From assembly GCA_002325825.1 (NCBI GenBank), contig DCSW01000102.1:1-55960 (forward strand): 55,960 nt of DNA. The letters run 5' to 3'. Below the pieces are notes generated by a model. The model ran no database searches, was not told where the DNA came from, and saw nothing but the letters and a program-made list of their open reading frames with translations. Every line of letters starts with the position of its first letter. Within the stretch, counting starts at the first letter, position 1. Made by a program: the position numbers and the translations under genes. The DNA comes from Collimonas sp. UBA1456 (GTDB lineage: Bacteria > Pseudomonadota > Gammaproteobacteria > Burkholderiales > Burkholderiaceae_D). Below are positions 39,281 through 48,875 of the stretch, in pieces.

Positions 39281-42154
39281 ATGGAAAAGAATCAAGACGA
39301 AATCCGCATCCGGGGTGCACGTACGCACAACCTCAAGAACATCAATCTAGATTTGCCGCGCAATAAGCTGATCGTGATTACCGGCCCGTCCGGCTCCGGC
39401 AAGTCGTCATTGGCGTTCGACACGCTGTATGCGGAAGGCCAGCGACGCTATGTCGAGTCGCTATCGTCGTATGCACGGCAGTTTTTGCAACTGACGGAAA
39501 AGCCTGATGTCGACTTGATCGAAGGCTTGTCGCCTGCCATTTCCATCGAACAGAAAGCCACGTCGCACAATCCGCGTTCGACCGTCGGCACCGTGACCGA
39601 GATCCATGACTACCTGCGCCTACTGTATGCACGCGTCGGCACGCCGTACTGCCCTGACCATCCGGAAAAGCCGCTGGCGGCACAATCGGTATCGCAAATA
39701 GTCGATGCCGTGCTGGCGATGCCGAACGAGACCAAACTGATGATTCTGGCGCCGGTGGTGGCCAACCGCAAGAGCGAGCACGCCCATCTGTTCGAACAGA
39801 TGCAGGCGCATGGCTTCGTACGTTTCCGCATTCAGAGCGGCACCGGCACGACCAAGATTTATGAAGTCGATGACCTGCCGAAACTGAAAAAGACCGAGAA
39901 GCACAGCATCGATGTCGTCATTGATCGCCTGAAGGTCAAGGCCGACACCAAACAACGGCTAGCCGAAAGCTTTGAAACTGCACTGCGCCTGGCCGAAGGC
40001 CGGGCGATTGCACTGGAAATGGATAGTGGCACGGAACACGTGTATTCTAACAAGATGGCTTGTCCCACCTGTGGCTACTCACTGCAGGAACTGGAGCCGC
40101 GCCTGTTCTCGTTCAACAATCCGATGGGAGCTTGCCCGGAATGCGACGGCCTCGGTCATATCGAATTTTTCGATCCGAAGCGGATCGTCTCTTTCCCTAA
40201 CCTGTCACTAGCGAGCGGTGCGATCAAAGGCTGGGATCGACGCAACCAGTTCTACTTCCAGATGCTGAGCGACATCGCGACACACTACAATTTAGATATT
40301 GATATGCCGTTCGAGAAGCTGTCGGAAAAAGCCCAGCAGGCGGTGTTGTATGGTTCCGGCAAGGAAACCATCCCGTTAAGCTATATTAACGAGTACGGCC
40401 GTACCGTGATCAAGGAACACACGTTTGAAGGCGTGGTTAATAATCTGCAGAGGCGCTACCGCGAAACCGATTCAATGGCGGTCAAGGAAGAGCTGGCCAA
40501 GTTCATCAATAAGAAAGAGTGCCCGTCCTGCCACGGCGCCAGACTGCGGGTTGAGGCGCGCTTCGTCAAGATCGGCAGCGGTAAACAGGAAAGAGCCATT
40601 TACCAAGTCGCAGCGACACCGCTGCGAGAGACCTTGTCGTTCTTTGAAAAACTGAAGCTGACCGGCGCCAAAAAAGAAATCGCTGATCGCATCATCAAGG
40701 AAATCGTCTCGCGCCTGACCTTCCTCAATAATGTCGGCCTCGATTATCTGTCGCTGGAACGCAGCGCCGATACGCTCTCCGGCGGCGAAGCGCAACGTAT
40801 TCGGCTGGCGTCGCAGATCGGTTCCGGCCTGACCGGCGTCATGTATGTGCTCGACGAGCCGTCAATCGGCTTGCATCAGCGCGATAACGACCGCCTGATC
40901 AAAACCCTACGCCACCTACGCGACATCGGCAACAGCGTTCTGGTGGTCGAGCACGACGAAGATGCGATTCGCACTGCCGACTACGTGGTCGACATGGGCC
41001 TGTCCGCAGGCGTGCATGGCGGTGAAGTCATCGCCGAAGGCACGCTTGAACAGATCCTCAAGAACAAGAAATCACTGACCGCAAAATATCTGAATGGCAC
41101 CTTGAAAATTGCCGTGCCGGAACAGCGCACACCTGCCGACCCGGATCGGCAGTTCATCATCACCGGCGCCACCGGCAACAACCTGAAGAACGTCACGATG
41201 AGTCTGCCGGTCGGCTTGCTGACCTGCGTCACCGGCGTTTCCGGCTCGGGAAAATCGACCTTGGTCAACGATACGCTGTACCACGCTGCGGCACGTCATT
41301 TGTATGGCTCGCAGGCAGAACCGGCAGCGCATGAATCGATCGGCGGGCTGGAGCATTTCGACAAAGTGATTTCGGTCGACCAAGCACCTATCGGCCGCAC
41401 GCCGCGTTCCAATCCGGCCACCTACACCGGCTTATTCACGCCGATCCGCGATCTGTTTTCGACCGTGCCGATGGCCAAGGAACGGGGCTACAACGCCGGT
41501 CGTTTCTCGTTCAACGTCAAGGGTGGCCGCTGCGAAGCCTGCCGGGGTGATGGCATGATCAGGGTAGAAATGCACTTCCTACCGGATGTTTATGTGCCCT
41601 GCGATGTCTGCCACGGCAAGCGCTACAACTGCGAGACGCTGGAAGTGCGGTACAAGAACAAGAACATCACCGAAGTACTCGACATGATGGTTGAAGAAGC
41701 GTATGAATTTTTCAAGCCGGTGCCGGTCATCGCCCGCAAACTGCATACGCTGCTCGATGTCGGCCTCGGTTATATTAGCCTCGGGCAAAGTGCCACCACT
41801 TTGTCCGGCGGCGAAGCGCAGCGCGTCAAGCTGTCTCTGGAACTGTCGAAACGCGATACCGGCCGTACTCTGTACATCCTGGATGAACCGACCACCGGCT
41901 TACACTTCCACGATATCGACCTGCTACTGAAGGTAATCCATCGCCTGCGTAACCAGGGCAATACCGTGGTCATCATTGAGCACAATCTGGATGTCATCAA
42001 GACCGCCGACTGGCTGATTGATCTCGGCCCTGAAGGAGGTGCCGGCGGCGGCCGCATCATCGCCACCGGCACGCCGGAGCAGGTGGCGGCAAACACGGCC
42101 AGCATTACCGGCAAGTATCTGGGAACATTTCTGGAAAAATCCAAGAAAAAATAA
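39281..42154 (+). CDS. uvrA: Excinuclease ABC subunit A
   Basis: The 957-residue protein has two ABC cassettes with Walker A GPSGSGKSSLAF (near residue 35) and GVSGSGKSTLVND (near 655), and two LSGGEAQR signatures. The zinc modules CPTCGYS..CPECDG and CEACRGDG..CDVCHGKRYNC are both present. It finds DNA damage with UvrB in nucleotide excision repair. It is full length with no break. No obvious LexA box was seen upstream. Confidence 0.98.
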   Translation: MEKNQDEIRIRGARTHNLKNINLDLPRNKLIVITGPSGSGKSSLAFDTLYAEGQRRYVESLSSYARQFLQLTEKPDVDLIEGLSPAISIEQKATSHNPRSTVGTVTEIHDYLRLLYARVGTPYCPDHPEKPLAAQSVSQIVDAVLAMPNETKLMILAPVVANRKSEHAHLFEQMQAHGFVRFRIQSGTGTTKIYEVDDLPKLKKTEKHSIDVVIDRLKVKADTKQRLAESFETALRLAEGRAIALEMDSGTEHVYSNKMACPTCGYSLQELEPRLFSFNNPMGACPECDGLGHIEFFDPKRIVSFPNLSLASGAIKGWDRRNQFYFQMLSDIATHYNLDIDMPFEKLSEKAQQAVLYGSGKETIPLSYINEYGRTVIKEHTFEGVVNNLQRRYRETDSMAVKEELAKFINKKECPSCHGARLRVEARFVKIGSGKQERAIYQVAATPLRETLSFFEKLKLTGAKKEIADRIIKEIVSRLTFLNNVGLDYLSLERSADTLSGGEAQRIRLASQIGSGLTGVMYVLDEPSIGLHQRDNDRLIKTLRHLRDIGNSVLVVEHDEDAIRTADYVVDMGLSAGVHGGEVIAEGTLEQILKNKKSLTAKYLNGTLKIAVPEQRTPADPDRQFIITGATGNNLKNVTMSLPVGLLTCVTGVSGSGKSTLVNDTLYHAAARHLYGSQAEPAAHESIGGLEHFDKVISVDQAPIGRTPRSNPATYTGLFTPIRDLFSTVPMAKERGYNAGRFSFNVKGGRCEACRGDGMIRVEMHFLPDVYVPCDVCHGKRYNCETLEVRYKNKNITEVLDMMVEEAYEFFKPVPVIARKLHTLLDVGLGYISLGQSATTLSGGEAQRVKLSLELSKRDTGRTLYILDEPTTGLHFHDIDLLLKVIHRLRNQGNTVVIIEHNLDVIKTADWLIDLGPEGGAGGGRIIATGTPEQVAANTASITGKYLGTFLEKSKKK

Positions 42155-42234
42155 ATAGGTACGCTCCCTGACCAGCCATCTCATCAGATACACCACGGCC
42201 GGGGCGCGTAACAAAGTACGATCGCGAGATAACG

Positions 42235-43014
42235 ATGTTTACCAACCCCACCCAGGCGCTGTCTACAGCTCAAATTGAAGCCTTCGCAAAAGACGGCTAT
42301 TTGATTTTGCCACGCATGATCTCCGCAGCCAATTGCGCACTGATGGCGGCCACCACCAATGCACACTTGGCGCAAGCCGTGGCGCCGCTGGAATATGAAT
42401 CAGAGGTCGGCTATGCCGGCGCACCGACATCGCTCGATAGCGTCGGCGGCCGCACCGCACGCCGCCTGCGTGATGCTTACCACCGACATGATGTATATCG
42501 CGCCTGGGCAACCAATCCGCAACTAGTAGCAATGCTGGAGTTGCTGCTGGGCGAGCGCGTCTGCCTGACTTTGTCGCACCACAATTGCGTGATGACCAAG
42601 CATCCGCAATTCGGCACCGCAACTGACTGGCACCGCGATATCCGCTACTGGTCGTTCCCGCGCAACGAATTGATTTCGGTCTGGCTAGCGCTCGACAACG
42701 AAAACGAAAACAACGGCGGCCTGCGCTTCATTCCGGGCTCGCACCGTTTCCATATCAAGCCCGAACAAATGGACCAGTTGGATTTTTTGCGGCCCGAAGT
42801 CGAAGAAAATCAAGCCTTGTTCGCGCAAGGCAAAGCGGTCACGCTACAGCAACGTGATGTGATATTTTTTCATAGCGGACTATTCCATGCGGCCGGAAGG
42901 AACAATACCGCAGCGGTCAAGAAATCGGTGGTTTTTGTCTATCACGGAGAAAGCAATCCACCGCTGCCAGGGAGTCGTTCCGCCGCGTCCAGAAACATCC
43001 TGCTGAGCCATTAA
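42235..43014 (+). CDS. Phytanoyl-CoA dioxygenase family protein
   Basis: The 259-residue protein has the Fe(II) site H133-x-D135 (TDWHRDIRYWS) and a distal H217 (FHSGLFHAAGRN), with R221 nearby for 2-oxoglutarate. GGLRFIPGSHRFH is the family's core block. It is a 2-oxoglutarate-dependent oxygenase whose substrate cannot be read from sequence; family members act on lipids and small metabolites. It follows uvrA by 80 bases on the same strand and is undamaged. Confidence 0.88.
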   Translation: MFTNPTQALSTAQIEAFAKDGYLILPRMISAANCALMAATTNAHLAQAVAPLEYESEVGYAGAPTSLDSVGGRTARRLRDAYHRHDVYRAWATNPQLVAMLELLLGERVCLTLSHHNCVMTKHPQFGTATDWHRDIRYWSFPRNELISVWLALDNENENNGGLRFIPGSHRFHIKPEQMDQLDFLRPEVEENQALFAQGKAVTLQQRDVIFFHSGLFHAAGRNNTAAVKKSVVFVYHGESNPPLPGSRSAASRNILLSH

Positions 43015-43069
43015 TACCACTTTCCGATAGTGGCGCGCAAATAAACCCTGCGCCGTTTGTCAGAACTCA

Positions 43070-44140
43070 GGCTTGATGCAAGCGCCGGTTACACACCACC
43101 TTTTCCGACTTGCGCTTTTGCAGCACGATGACAATGCCGGTAATCGTGAACAGTAACGGCAAGAGTCACAGAAGCATAACCAATATCTTGCCCGATATTC
43201 CCAGCAATTGACAGCTATGCAAACCGAACTGAACGCCGATGAAGGCATCGCCCGGCTGAGCCCTTGAGCGGAGCCAGCGCCTGTAGCACATGGCCATCGC
43301 AGGCATCGACGAATACCCACACGCTGCCGCTGTCTTGTAAATCATTTGGTTTGCGCAGATGGATTTGATAGAGGCAGTATTTGTCGTCACGCGCGACGCG
43401 CCCCGGCGTCACTTGCGGCATGCTAGCTTGGGCAGAGTCCAAGGACCTACTGCCAGTCGATGCAAGTGTCTCCCGAGTTGATCGAAAATTTGGGCGGCGT
43501 CAGCGGCGAGATACTCAACAACATCGGCCTCGCCACGTCCTACAAATTCATCACGGCGCCGGTGAACGTAGTAATCATCAGCAGCACACCCCACCACCAA
43601 TCCAACCGAGCCGTGCAGATCATACACCAGGCGAAACCCGCCGGGGACACGCCAGAGCAACGGCGATCAGCAACATCACCAGCGCCGCAGCAGGCTAAAG
43701 CTGCCGGAAACGATAGCGACGGTCTTATCCAGCAACAGGTAGCGATGTAGCCGGAAGAGGGAAGGCATCAGGTTTAGCGGCGCCAGGCTGAATGCCTTGG
43801 AATTACACTCGCCGATCATCACGGCGTTGAACGGATCGATAAAGACCATATTCGCAGTCAGCACATCCTCCGCTTTTTTGGGACCTAGCCGGGCTTGCAG
43901 CGGTGCATTGAGATCAGCATCGATAGTGAAGAGTGCCAGGCACGCATGGGGGATAATGATGTTCGATCACACCGACCAGTTGATCAAGCGGCAAACGCTC
44001 ACCGCTTGCCGCTTGTCGCAACATGATAGAACTGCGGATTCAACCAGGCATCAATTTCATCGTTGAGAGCCAGTGCGCGGCCGATCATGACGATAAATAA
44101 CGAGAGCAGCAAGCTGCTGTAACGGTGCGACTTGACCAAC
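43070..44140 (-). pseudogene. PepSY-associated transmembrane protein, frameshifted
   Basis: Minus-strand pieces in order are LVKSHRYSSLLLSLFIVMIG (first span), LNPQFYHVATSGKR, RLPLDQLVGVIEHHYP (PepSY-like), FIDPFNAVMIGECNSKAFSL, PLNLMPSLFRLHRYLLLDKT (histidine span), and GSVWVFVDACDGHVLQALAP with GISGKILVMLL. This is the layout of large PepSY_TM proteins, often tied to iron uptake or reduction. There are at least five frame changes or stops. Confidence 0.78.
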
Positions 44141-44256
44141 TAATAGCGTATTATTTTTTCACAATTTCACATATATCTGACAAAAAATGGGCATTCTTCC
44201 ATGATTTTTTTTACAATAAATATACAGTGAACATACAACGCTTAATTAGTCAACAG

Positions 44257-44987
44257 ATCACACGCCGTCAAGCTACACCTGCAACAAGCGCCCCTCCGCT
44301 CTGAAAAGGATTTCCGCTGCGCTATGCAAGATCACCACACCGCGCGCCCGCCTGCAGTATCGTCTTCGCGGCGTCGTATCGATGCCGCTGCGGCTATAGC
44401 AGCACCGCGGTGACCTCGGTGCCAAGGTCAGGCAAACCCAGCCATCCAAGTGTCTCGCCGATGACCTTCACGTCTTCCGGCAACGCCACCGTATGCAAAC
44501 GCACCCGCAAATGGTCGGCCGCATCCGGCGCATCATCGACTTAGCGGAAAACCCGCGCAGCGCCGCATAACGTTCGTCGCATGAGTCCTGCACCCGATGC
44601 ACCACCCGTCGTAGCAGCACGCTCAGCATGAGCAGCGCATGCGAGTGGCGCCGCACCACGATCTGGAGCCAGCGGCGCATCAGCCTCTGGCCGATAAACA
44701 ACAAAAAGGACCAGCATCAGCGTCAACACCCAGCCGAATAACATGGTTGAATGCAATCGTCAGCAGCATTTGCGCCATACCCAGACTGAAAACGATGTGG
44801 CGTATCGCCGGCAGTTCGAACAAAGAAAATTTCAGACCAATCGAGAACATCAGAAACACCACTCCGAACTCGGCCAGCGCATGGGTTGTGACATTGTCGT
44901 CGGCAAATGAAAACTGTAAAAGGCCACTACACCGAGTACCGCGGAGCCCAGCGAAAGGATGGTCAATCCTAATCCGGAAAGCATCAT
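44257..44987 (-). pseudogene. Kef-type monovalent cation:proton antiporter, fragment
   Basis: The minus strand opens near 44987 (MMLSGLGLTILSLGSAVLGV), continues with FLMFSIGLKFSLFELPAIRH and IVFSLGMAQMLLTIAFNHVI, and then, after a deletion, WVLTLMLVLFVVYRPEADAP. The C-terminus (VRLHTVALPEDVKVIGETLG, LGTEVTAVLL) resembles the TrkA-C-like regulatory end. Most of the 12 transmembrane spans are missing. In related genomes an intact antiporter of this type precedes kdsD. Confidence 0.78.
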
Positions 44988-45111
44988 TAATAAATTAACA
45001 TAAAACAATGTTTGTTTCTGAAAGGTTAACGCTGTGCAGTGAAGGCAGGTTAATTGTTTCCGATGGTGACTAGCAAGTTTTTTGCTTTCGAAATTCGTTT
45101 ATACTCTACCA

Positions 45112-46143
45112 ATGAGTTTGACTGACACCAAAATTTTCCCAGAAGCCATGCCCGCAACGTTCGATCCCGGCCGTGCTTTGGCACTTGCCCGCAATACTCT
45201 GCAAATTGAAGCAGATGCCATCATTGCACTGAAAAACCGGATTTCCGACGACGCTGGCGATCCATTCGCCCAAGCCGTATCGCTGTTGCTTACCTGCAGC
45301 GGCCGGGTGATCGTGTCGGGCATCGGTAAGTCTGGACATATCGCCCGCAAGTTCGCCGCCACGCTTGCCTCCACAGGCACGCCGGCGCTGTTTATCCATC
45401 CGGCCGAAGCCGCACATGGCGATCTCGGCATGGTGACCGAAGACGATGCCTTCATTGCCATTTCCAATTCCGGCGAAACCGCAGAGCTGATGGCGGTTGT
45501 GCCGATCATCAAGCGCATGGGCGCCAGCTTGATCGCGATGACCGGCAACGATGCATCAGCGCTGGCGCAACTCACCACCGTCCATCTCAATGTTGGCGTC
45601 GAGCAAGAAGCATGCCCACTGAACTTAGCGCCAACTGCAAGCACTACCGTCACGCTAGCGATGGGCGATGCGCTGGCGGTGGCGCTGCTGGATGCGCGCG
45701 GCTTTCGCGAAGATGATTTTGCCCGCTCGCATCCCGGCGGCGCACTCGGCCGCAGGCTGTTGACCCACGTGCGCGATGTGATGCGCAACGGCGAAGCCAT
45801 TCCCGCCGTGACGGCGAATGTATCGCTCGCCACCGCGCTGCTAGAGATCAGCCACAAGGGGATCGCCATGACCGCCGTGGTCGATGACCAATTCTATGCT
45901 ATCGGCGTGTTCACCGATGGCGACCTACGCCGTCTGATCGAACAGATCCAGGATTTTACCAAATTGACGATTGCCGATGTCATGAACGCCAATCCGCGAA
46001 CCATCGGTGCGGATCAACTGGCGGTCGACGCGGTGCACATGATGGAGCAGTACCGCATCAACCAACTGCTGGTGACGGATACCGACGGCAAGCTGGTCGG
46101 CGCCTTGCATATCCACGACCTGACGCGCGCCAAGGTCATCTGA
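45112..46143 (+). CDS. kdsD: D-arabinose-5-phosphate isomerase
   Basis: The 343-residue protein has an N-terminal SIS domain (SGRVIVSGIGKSGHIARKFA, AISNSGETAELM, SHPGGALGRRLL) and two C-terminal CBS domains (about 215-340). It converts ribulose-5-phosphate to arabinose-5-phosphate for Kdo synthesis. I chose the ATG at 45112 over a TTG at 45082. It starts a plus-strand LPS gene run and overlaps kdsC by one base. Confidence 0.96.
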   Translation: MSLTDTKIFPEAMPATFDPGRALALARNTLQIEADAIIALKNRISDDAGDPFAQAVSLLLTCSGRVIVSGIGKSGHIARKFAATLASTGTPALFIHPAEAAHGDLGMVTEDDAFIAISNSGETAELMAVVPIIKRMGASLIAMTGNDASALAQLTTVHLNVGVEQEACPLNLAPTASTTVTLAMGDALAVALLDARGFREDDFARSHPGGALGRRLLTHVRDVMRNGEAIPAVTANVSLATALLEISHKGIAMTAVVDDQFYAIGVFTDGDLRRLIEQIQDFTKLTIADVMNANPRTIGADQLAVDAVHMMEQYRINQLLVTDTDGKLVGALHIHDLTRAKVI

Positions 46144-46745
46144 TGGCGGCCAGCATTTCATCCAACAGTGCGTCAGCCGATCCTCTCCCGCTTGAGGCAG
46201 AACTGATGGCGCGCGCCGCACGTGTGCAGCTTATGGTTTTCGACGTCGATGGCATCCTGACCGACGGCGGCCTGCTATACGGCGCCGATGGCGAGCAACT
46301 AAAGCGCTTCAACGCGCTCGATGGCCACGGTATCAAGCAGTTGCAGCAAAGCGGCGTAGCCACCGCGATCATCAGTGCCCACAAATCGTCGATCGTCAGC
46401 AAGCGCGCCACCGATCTTGGCATCGTGTTTGTCCAGCAAGGCGTGCATGATAAGCACTCTGCATTTATCAAATTGCTAGCGCAACTCGGCCTCGCTGCCG
46501 ATATCTGCGGCTTCATCGGCGATGATGTGATTGACCTGCCGATCCTGTCCCAGGTCGGCTTTGCGGTGAGCGTGCCGAACGGCCATCGCGAAGTTCAGGC
46601 GCGCGTCCACTACGTCACGCAAGCCGGCGGCGGCCACGGTGCTGCACGTGAAGTGTGCGATCTGATCATGCAAGCAAAGAACACCTATGAAGCAGCGCTG
46701 GCGGGCTATCTGCGCCCCACTCCACAAGGCGTGGCCCCAGCATGA
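46143..46745 (+). CDS. kdsC: Kdo-8-phosphate phosphatase
   Basis: The 200-residue HAD-superfamily protein has nucleophile motif I FDVDGILTDGG (D34, D36), motif II in ATAIISAHKS and the motif IV region FIGDDVIDLPILSQVG. It removes phosphate from Kdo-8-P. It overlaps kdsD upstream by one base and lptC downstream by four, showing a tight operon. The motif II 'SA' replaces the more usual 'TGR/SGR', so AHKS may be a mild deviation. Confidence 0.95.
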   Translation: MAASISSNSASADPLPLEAELMARAARVQLMVFDVDGILTDGGLLYGADGEQLKRFNALDGHGIKQLQQSGVATAIISAHKSSIVSKRATDLGIVFVQQGVHDKHSAFIKLLAQLGLAADICGFIGDDVIDLPILSQVGFAVSVPNGHREVQARVHYVTQAGGGHGAAREVCDLIMQAKNTYEAALAGYLRPTPQGVAPA

Positions 46746-47335
46746 AAAATCTCCGCTCCACCTATCGTTTCCGCTTCATGCTGCTGCTGGCTCTGTGCGT
46801 GATACTCGCGCTGGGCAGCTTCTGGCTGGTGCAGATAATGAACAAGGATACCAATGAACTGTTGCCGAAACCGGCACGAGTGGAACCTGATTATTACGTA
46901 GAACATTTCAACTACGTGCAGATGTTGCCTACCGGGGAGCCGCGCTACAACATATCTGGCGATCTGCTGATGCACAATCCGCTCGATGATTCATTTGATA
47001 TCCAGAAGCCGATCGTGCACAGCCTGGACAAGGAAAAACCGCCGACGAATCTGCATGCCGACTACGGCAAAGTTGAAGATGACAACAGCAAGGTGCACCT
47101 GTACGGCAACGTCAACGCCGACCGGCCGAAAACCACAATGGTAAAAAATTTCCACCTCACAGCAGAATACCTGTTGCTGCTACCGGACGACGATGTAATG
47201 CAAACCGATCTGCCGGTAGAAATCACGCTGGGACAATCGGTATTGAACGGCACCGGCATGTCTTTCAACAATTCCACGCGCATACTGGAAATGTTCAGCA
47301 AGGTGCACGGCATCTTTCCACCGAAACCGCCTTAA
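46742..47335 (+). CDS. lptC: LPS export protein LptC
   Basis: The 197-residue protein has one N-terminal span (FMLLLALCVILALGSFWLV) and a periplasmic beta-jellyroll of the LptC/OstA-like type (YVEHFNYVQMLPTGEPRYNI; VHLYGNVNADRPKTT). LptC links LptB2FG to LptA in the bridge that carries LPS to the outer membrane. Sequence is weakly conserved in this family; position between kdsC and lptA supports the call. Confidence 0.9.
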   Translation: MKNLRSTYRFRFMLLLALCVILALGSFWLVQIMNKDTNELLPKPARVEPDYYVEHFNYVQMLPTGEPRYNISGDLLMHNPLDDSFDIQKPIVHSLDKEKPPTNLHADYGKVEDDNSKVHLYGNVNADRPKTTMVKNFHLTAEYLLLLPDDDVMQTDLPVEITLGQSVLNGTGMSFNNSTRILEMFSKVHGIFPPKPP

Positions 47336-47388
47336 GCGCAAGCCACACAATTGATCTATACGACTTCATTCTTTATTCTGGATTTCTC

Positions 47389-47931
47389 ATGAAACGACTA
47401 TTTTTTATTTATCTGTTGTTGCTCAGCGCCATAGGCATCGCCCATGCGGAAAAGGCAGACTCAGAAAAACCGACGCTGATTGATTCAAACCAATTCACCT
47501 ATGACGACGTCAAACAAGTCAACGTTGCCACCGGCAATGTGGTGCTGACACGCGGCACGATATTGATGAAGGCCGACCGCGTGGTAGTGACGACCAATCC
47601 ATCCGGCTACCAATACGTAATCTTATACGCCGATCCAGGAAAGCTCGTCACGTTCCGACAAAAGCGCGACGGCGGCCCCAACCTGTGGATCGATGGTCAT
47701 GCCGAACGTATCGAATACGATAGCAAGACTGAAATAACCAAGTTGTTTTCCAAGGCGCAGATGCGCCGCCTGCAAAACGACAAACCTACCGACGAAGTCA
47801 ACGGCGAATTTATCTCCTATGACAGCCGCAGCGAATTCTATTCCGTCCACAATACCGTCAACGGCAATAGCCAGCCCGGCGCCGGTCGCATCCGTGCAGT
47901 GATCCAGCCACGTCCGAAAGCTTCCCAATGA
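47389..47931 (+). CDS. lptA: LPS transport periplasmic protein LptA
   Basis: The 180-residue protein has a signal peptide (FIYLLLLSAIGIAHA) and an OstA/LptA domain (FTYDDVKQVNVATGNVVLTR, ILMKADRVVVTTNP, GHAERIEYDSKTEITKLFS). It forms the periplasmic bridge for LPS. It overlaps lptB by four bases. No damage is seen. Confidence 0.94.
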   Translation: MKRLFFIYLLLLSAIGIAHAEKADSEKPTLIDSNQFTYDDVKQVNVATGNVVLTRGTILMKADRVVVTTNPSGYQYVILYADPGKLVTFRQKRDGGPNLWIDGHAERIEYDSKTEITKLFSKAQMRRLQNDKPTDEVNGEFISYDSRSEFYSVHNTVNGNSQPGAGRIRAVIQPRPKASQ

Positions 47932-48695
47932 ACACCACACTGAGCCATCCCAGCACCCCTGGTAATCTGATCGTCAAAGGTTTGCAGAAGAGCTACGGTG
48001 CGCTCCAGGTGGCGCTTGACGTTTCGCTCAACGTCAAGTGTGGCGAAGTGGTTGGTCTGCTTGGGCCGAACGGCGCTGGTAAAACCACATCGTTCTATAT
48101 GATAGTCGGTCTGGTGCCATCCGACGGCGGAGAGATCGATCTCGATGGCGTCGACATATCGCGCCTACCGATCCATCGCCGCGCCGCGCTCGGTTTGTCT
48201 TACCTACCGCAGGAAGCATCGATATTCCGTAAACTGACGGTAGAAGACAATATCCGCGCCGTGCTGGAACTGCAGCAACCCAACGGCAAACCGCTCACCA
48301 GAACCGAGATCGATGAGCAGCTGGGAAAACTGCTGCACGAATTGCAGATTGAAAAACTACGCGAAAACCAGTCACTGTCGCTGTCCGGCGGCGAACGTCG
48401 GCGCGTCGAGATTGCCCGCGCGCTAGCGACCAATCCACGTTTCGTGCTGCTCGACGAGCCTTTCGCCGGGATCGATCCGATCGCCGTCATTGAGATCCAG
48501 CGCATTGTGTGTTTCTTGAAAGAGCGCGGCATCGGCGTGCTCATCACCGATCACAATGTGCGCGAGACGCTTGGCATCTGCGACCGCGCCTACATCATTA
48601 ACCAGGGCCGCGTGCTGGCCAGCGGCAGTCCGGACGACATCATCACCAACGAATTGGTGCGACGCGTCTATCTGGGAGAACATTTCCGCATGTAG
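47928..48695 (+). CDS. lptB: LPS export ABC ATPase LptB
   Basis: The 255-residue protein has Walker A LGPNGAGKTTSFY, signature SLSGGERRRVEIARAL, Walker B VLLDEPFAGIDPIA and switch LITDHNVRETL. It drives LPS extraction with LptFG, which are not in this window. It is the last intact gene before the dead rpoN. The distance from lptA is negative, so translation is coupled. Confidence 0.97.
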   Translation: MNTTLSHPSTPGNLIVKGLQKSYGALQVALDVSLNVKCGEVVGLLGPNGAGKTTSFYMIVGLVPSDGGEIDLDGVDISRLPIHRRAALGLSYLPQEASIFRKLTVEDNIRAVLELQQPNGKPLTRTEIDEQLGKLLHELQIEKLRENQSLSLSGGERRRVEIARALATNPRFVLLDEPFAGIDPIAVIEIQRIVCFLKERGIGVLITDHNVRETLGICDRAYIINQGRVLASGSPDDIITNELVRRVYLGEHFRM

Positions 48696-48875
48696 AGCCA
48701 CTGGCGACAGCGTTATCGTGCCGTACTGCGGCACAACTTAAATTCTGCCGGTTATTTTTTTAAATACATTATCCGTTGTCCGATGAGTTGCGGACAGATT
48801 GACGTGCTGTATCGTTGCCGCCGCCCAGTTCACTCCCGCAGTTAAGAATAAAAGTGAATTGTTCGCAGAGAAGCC

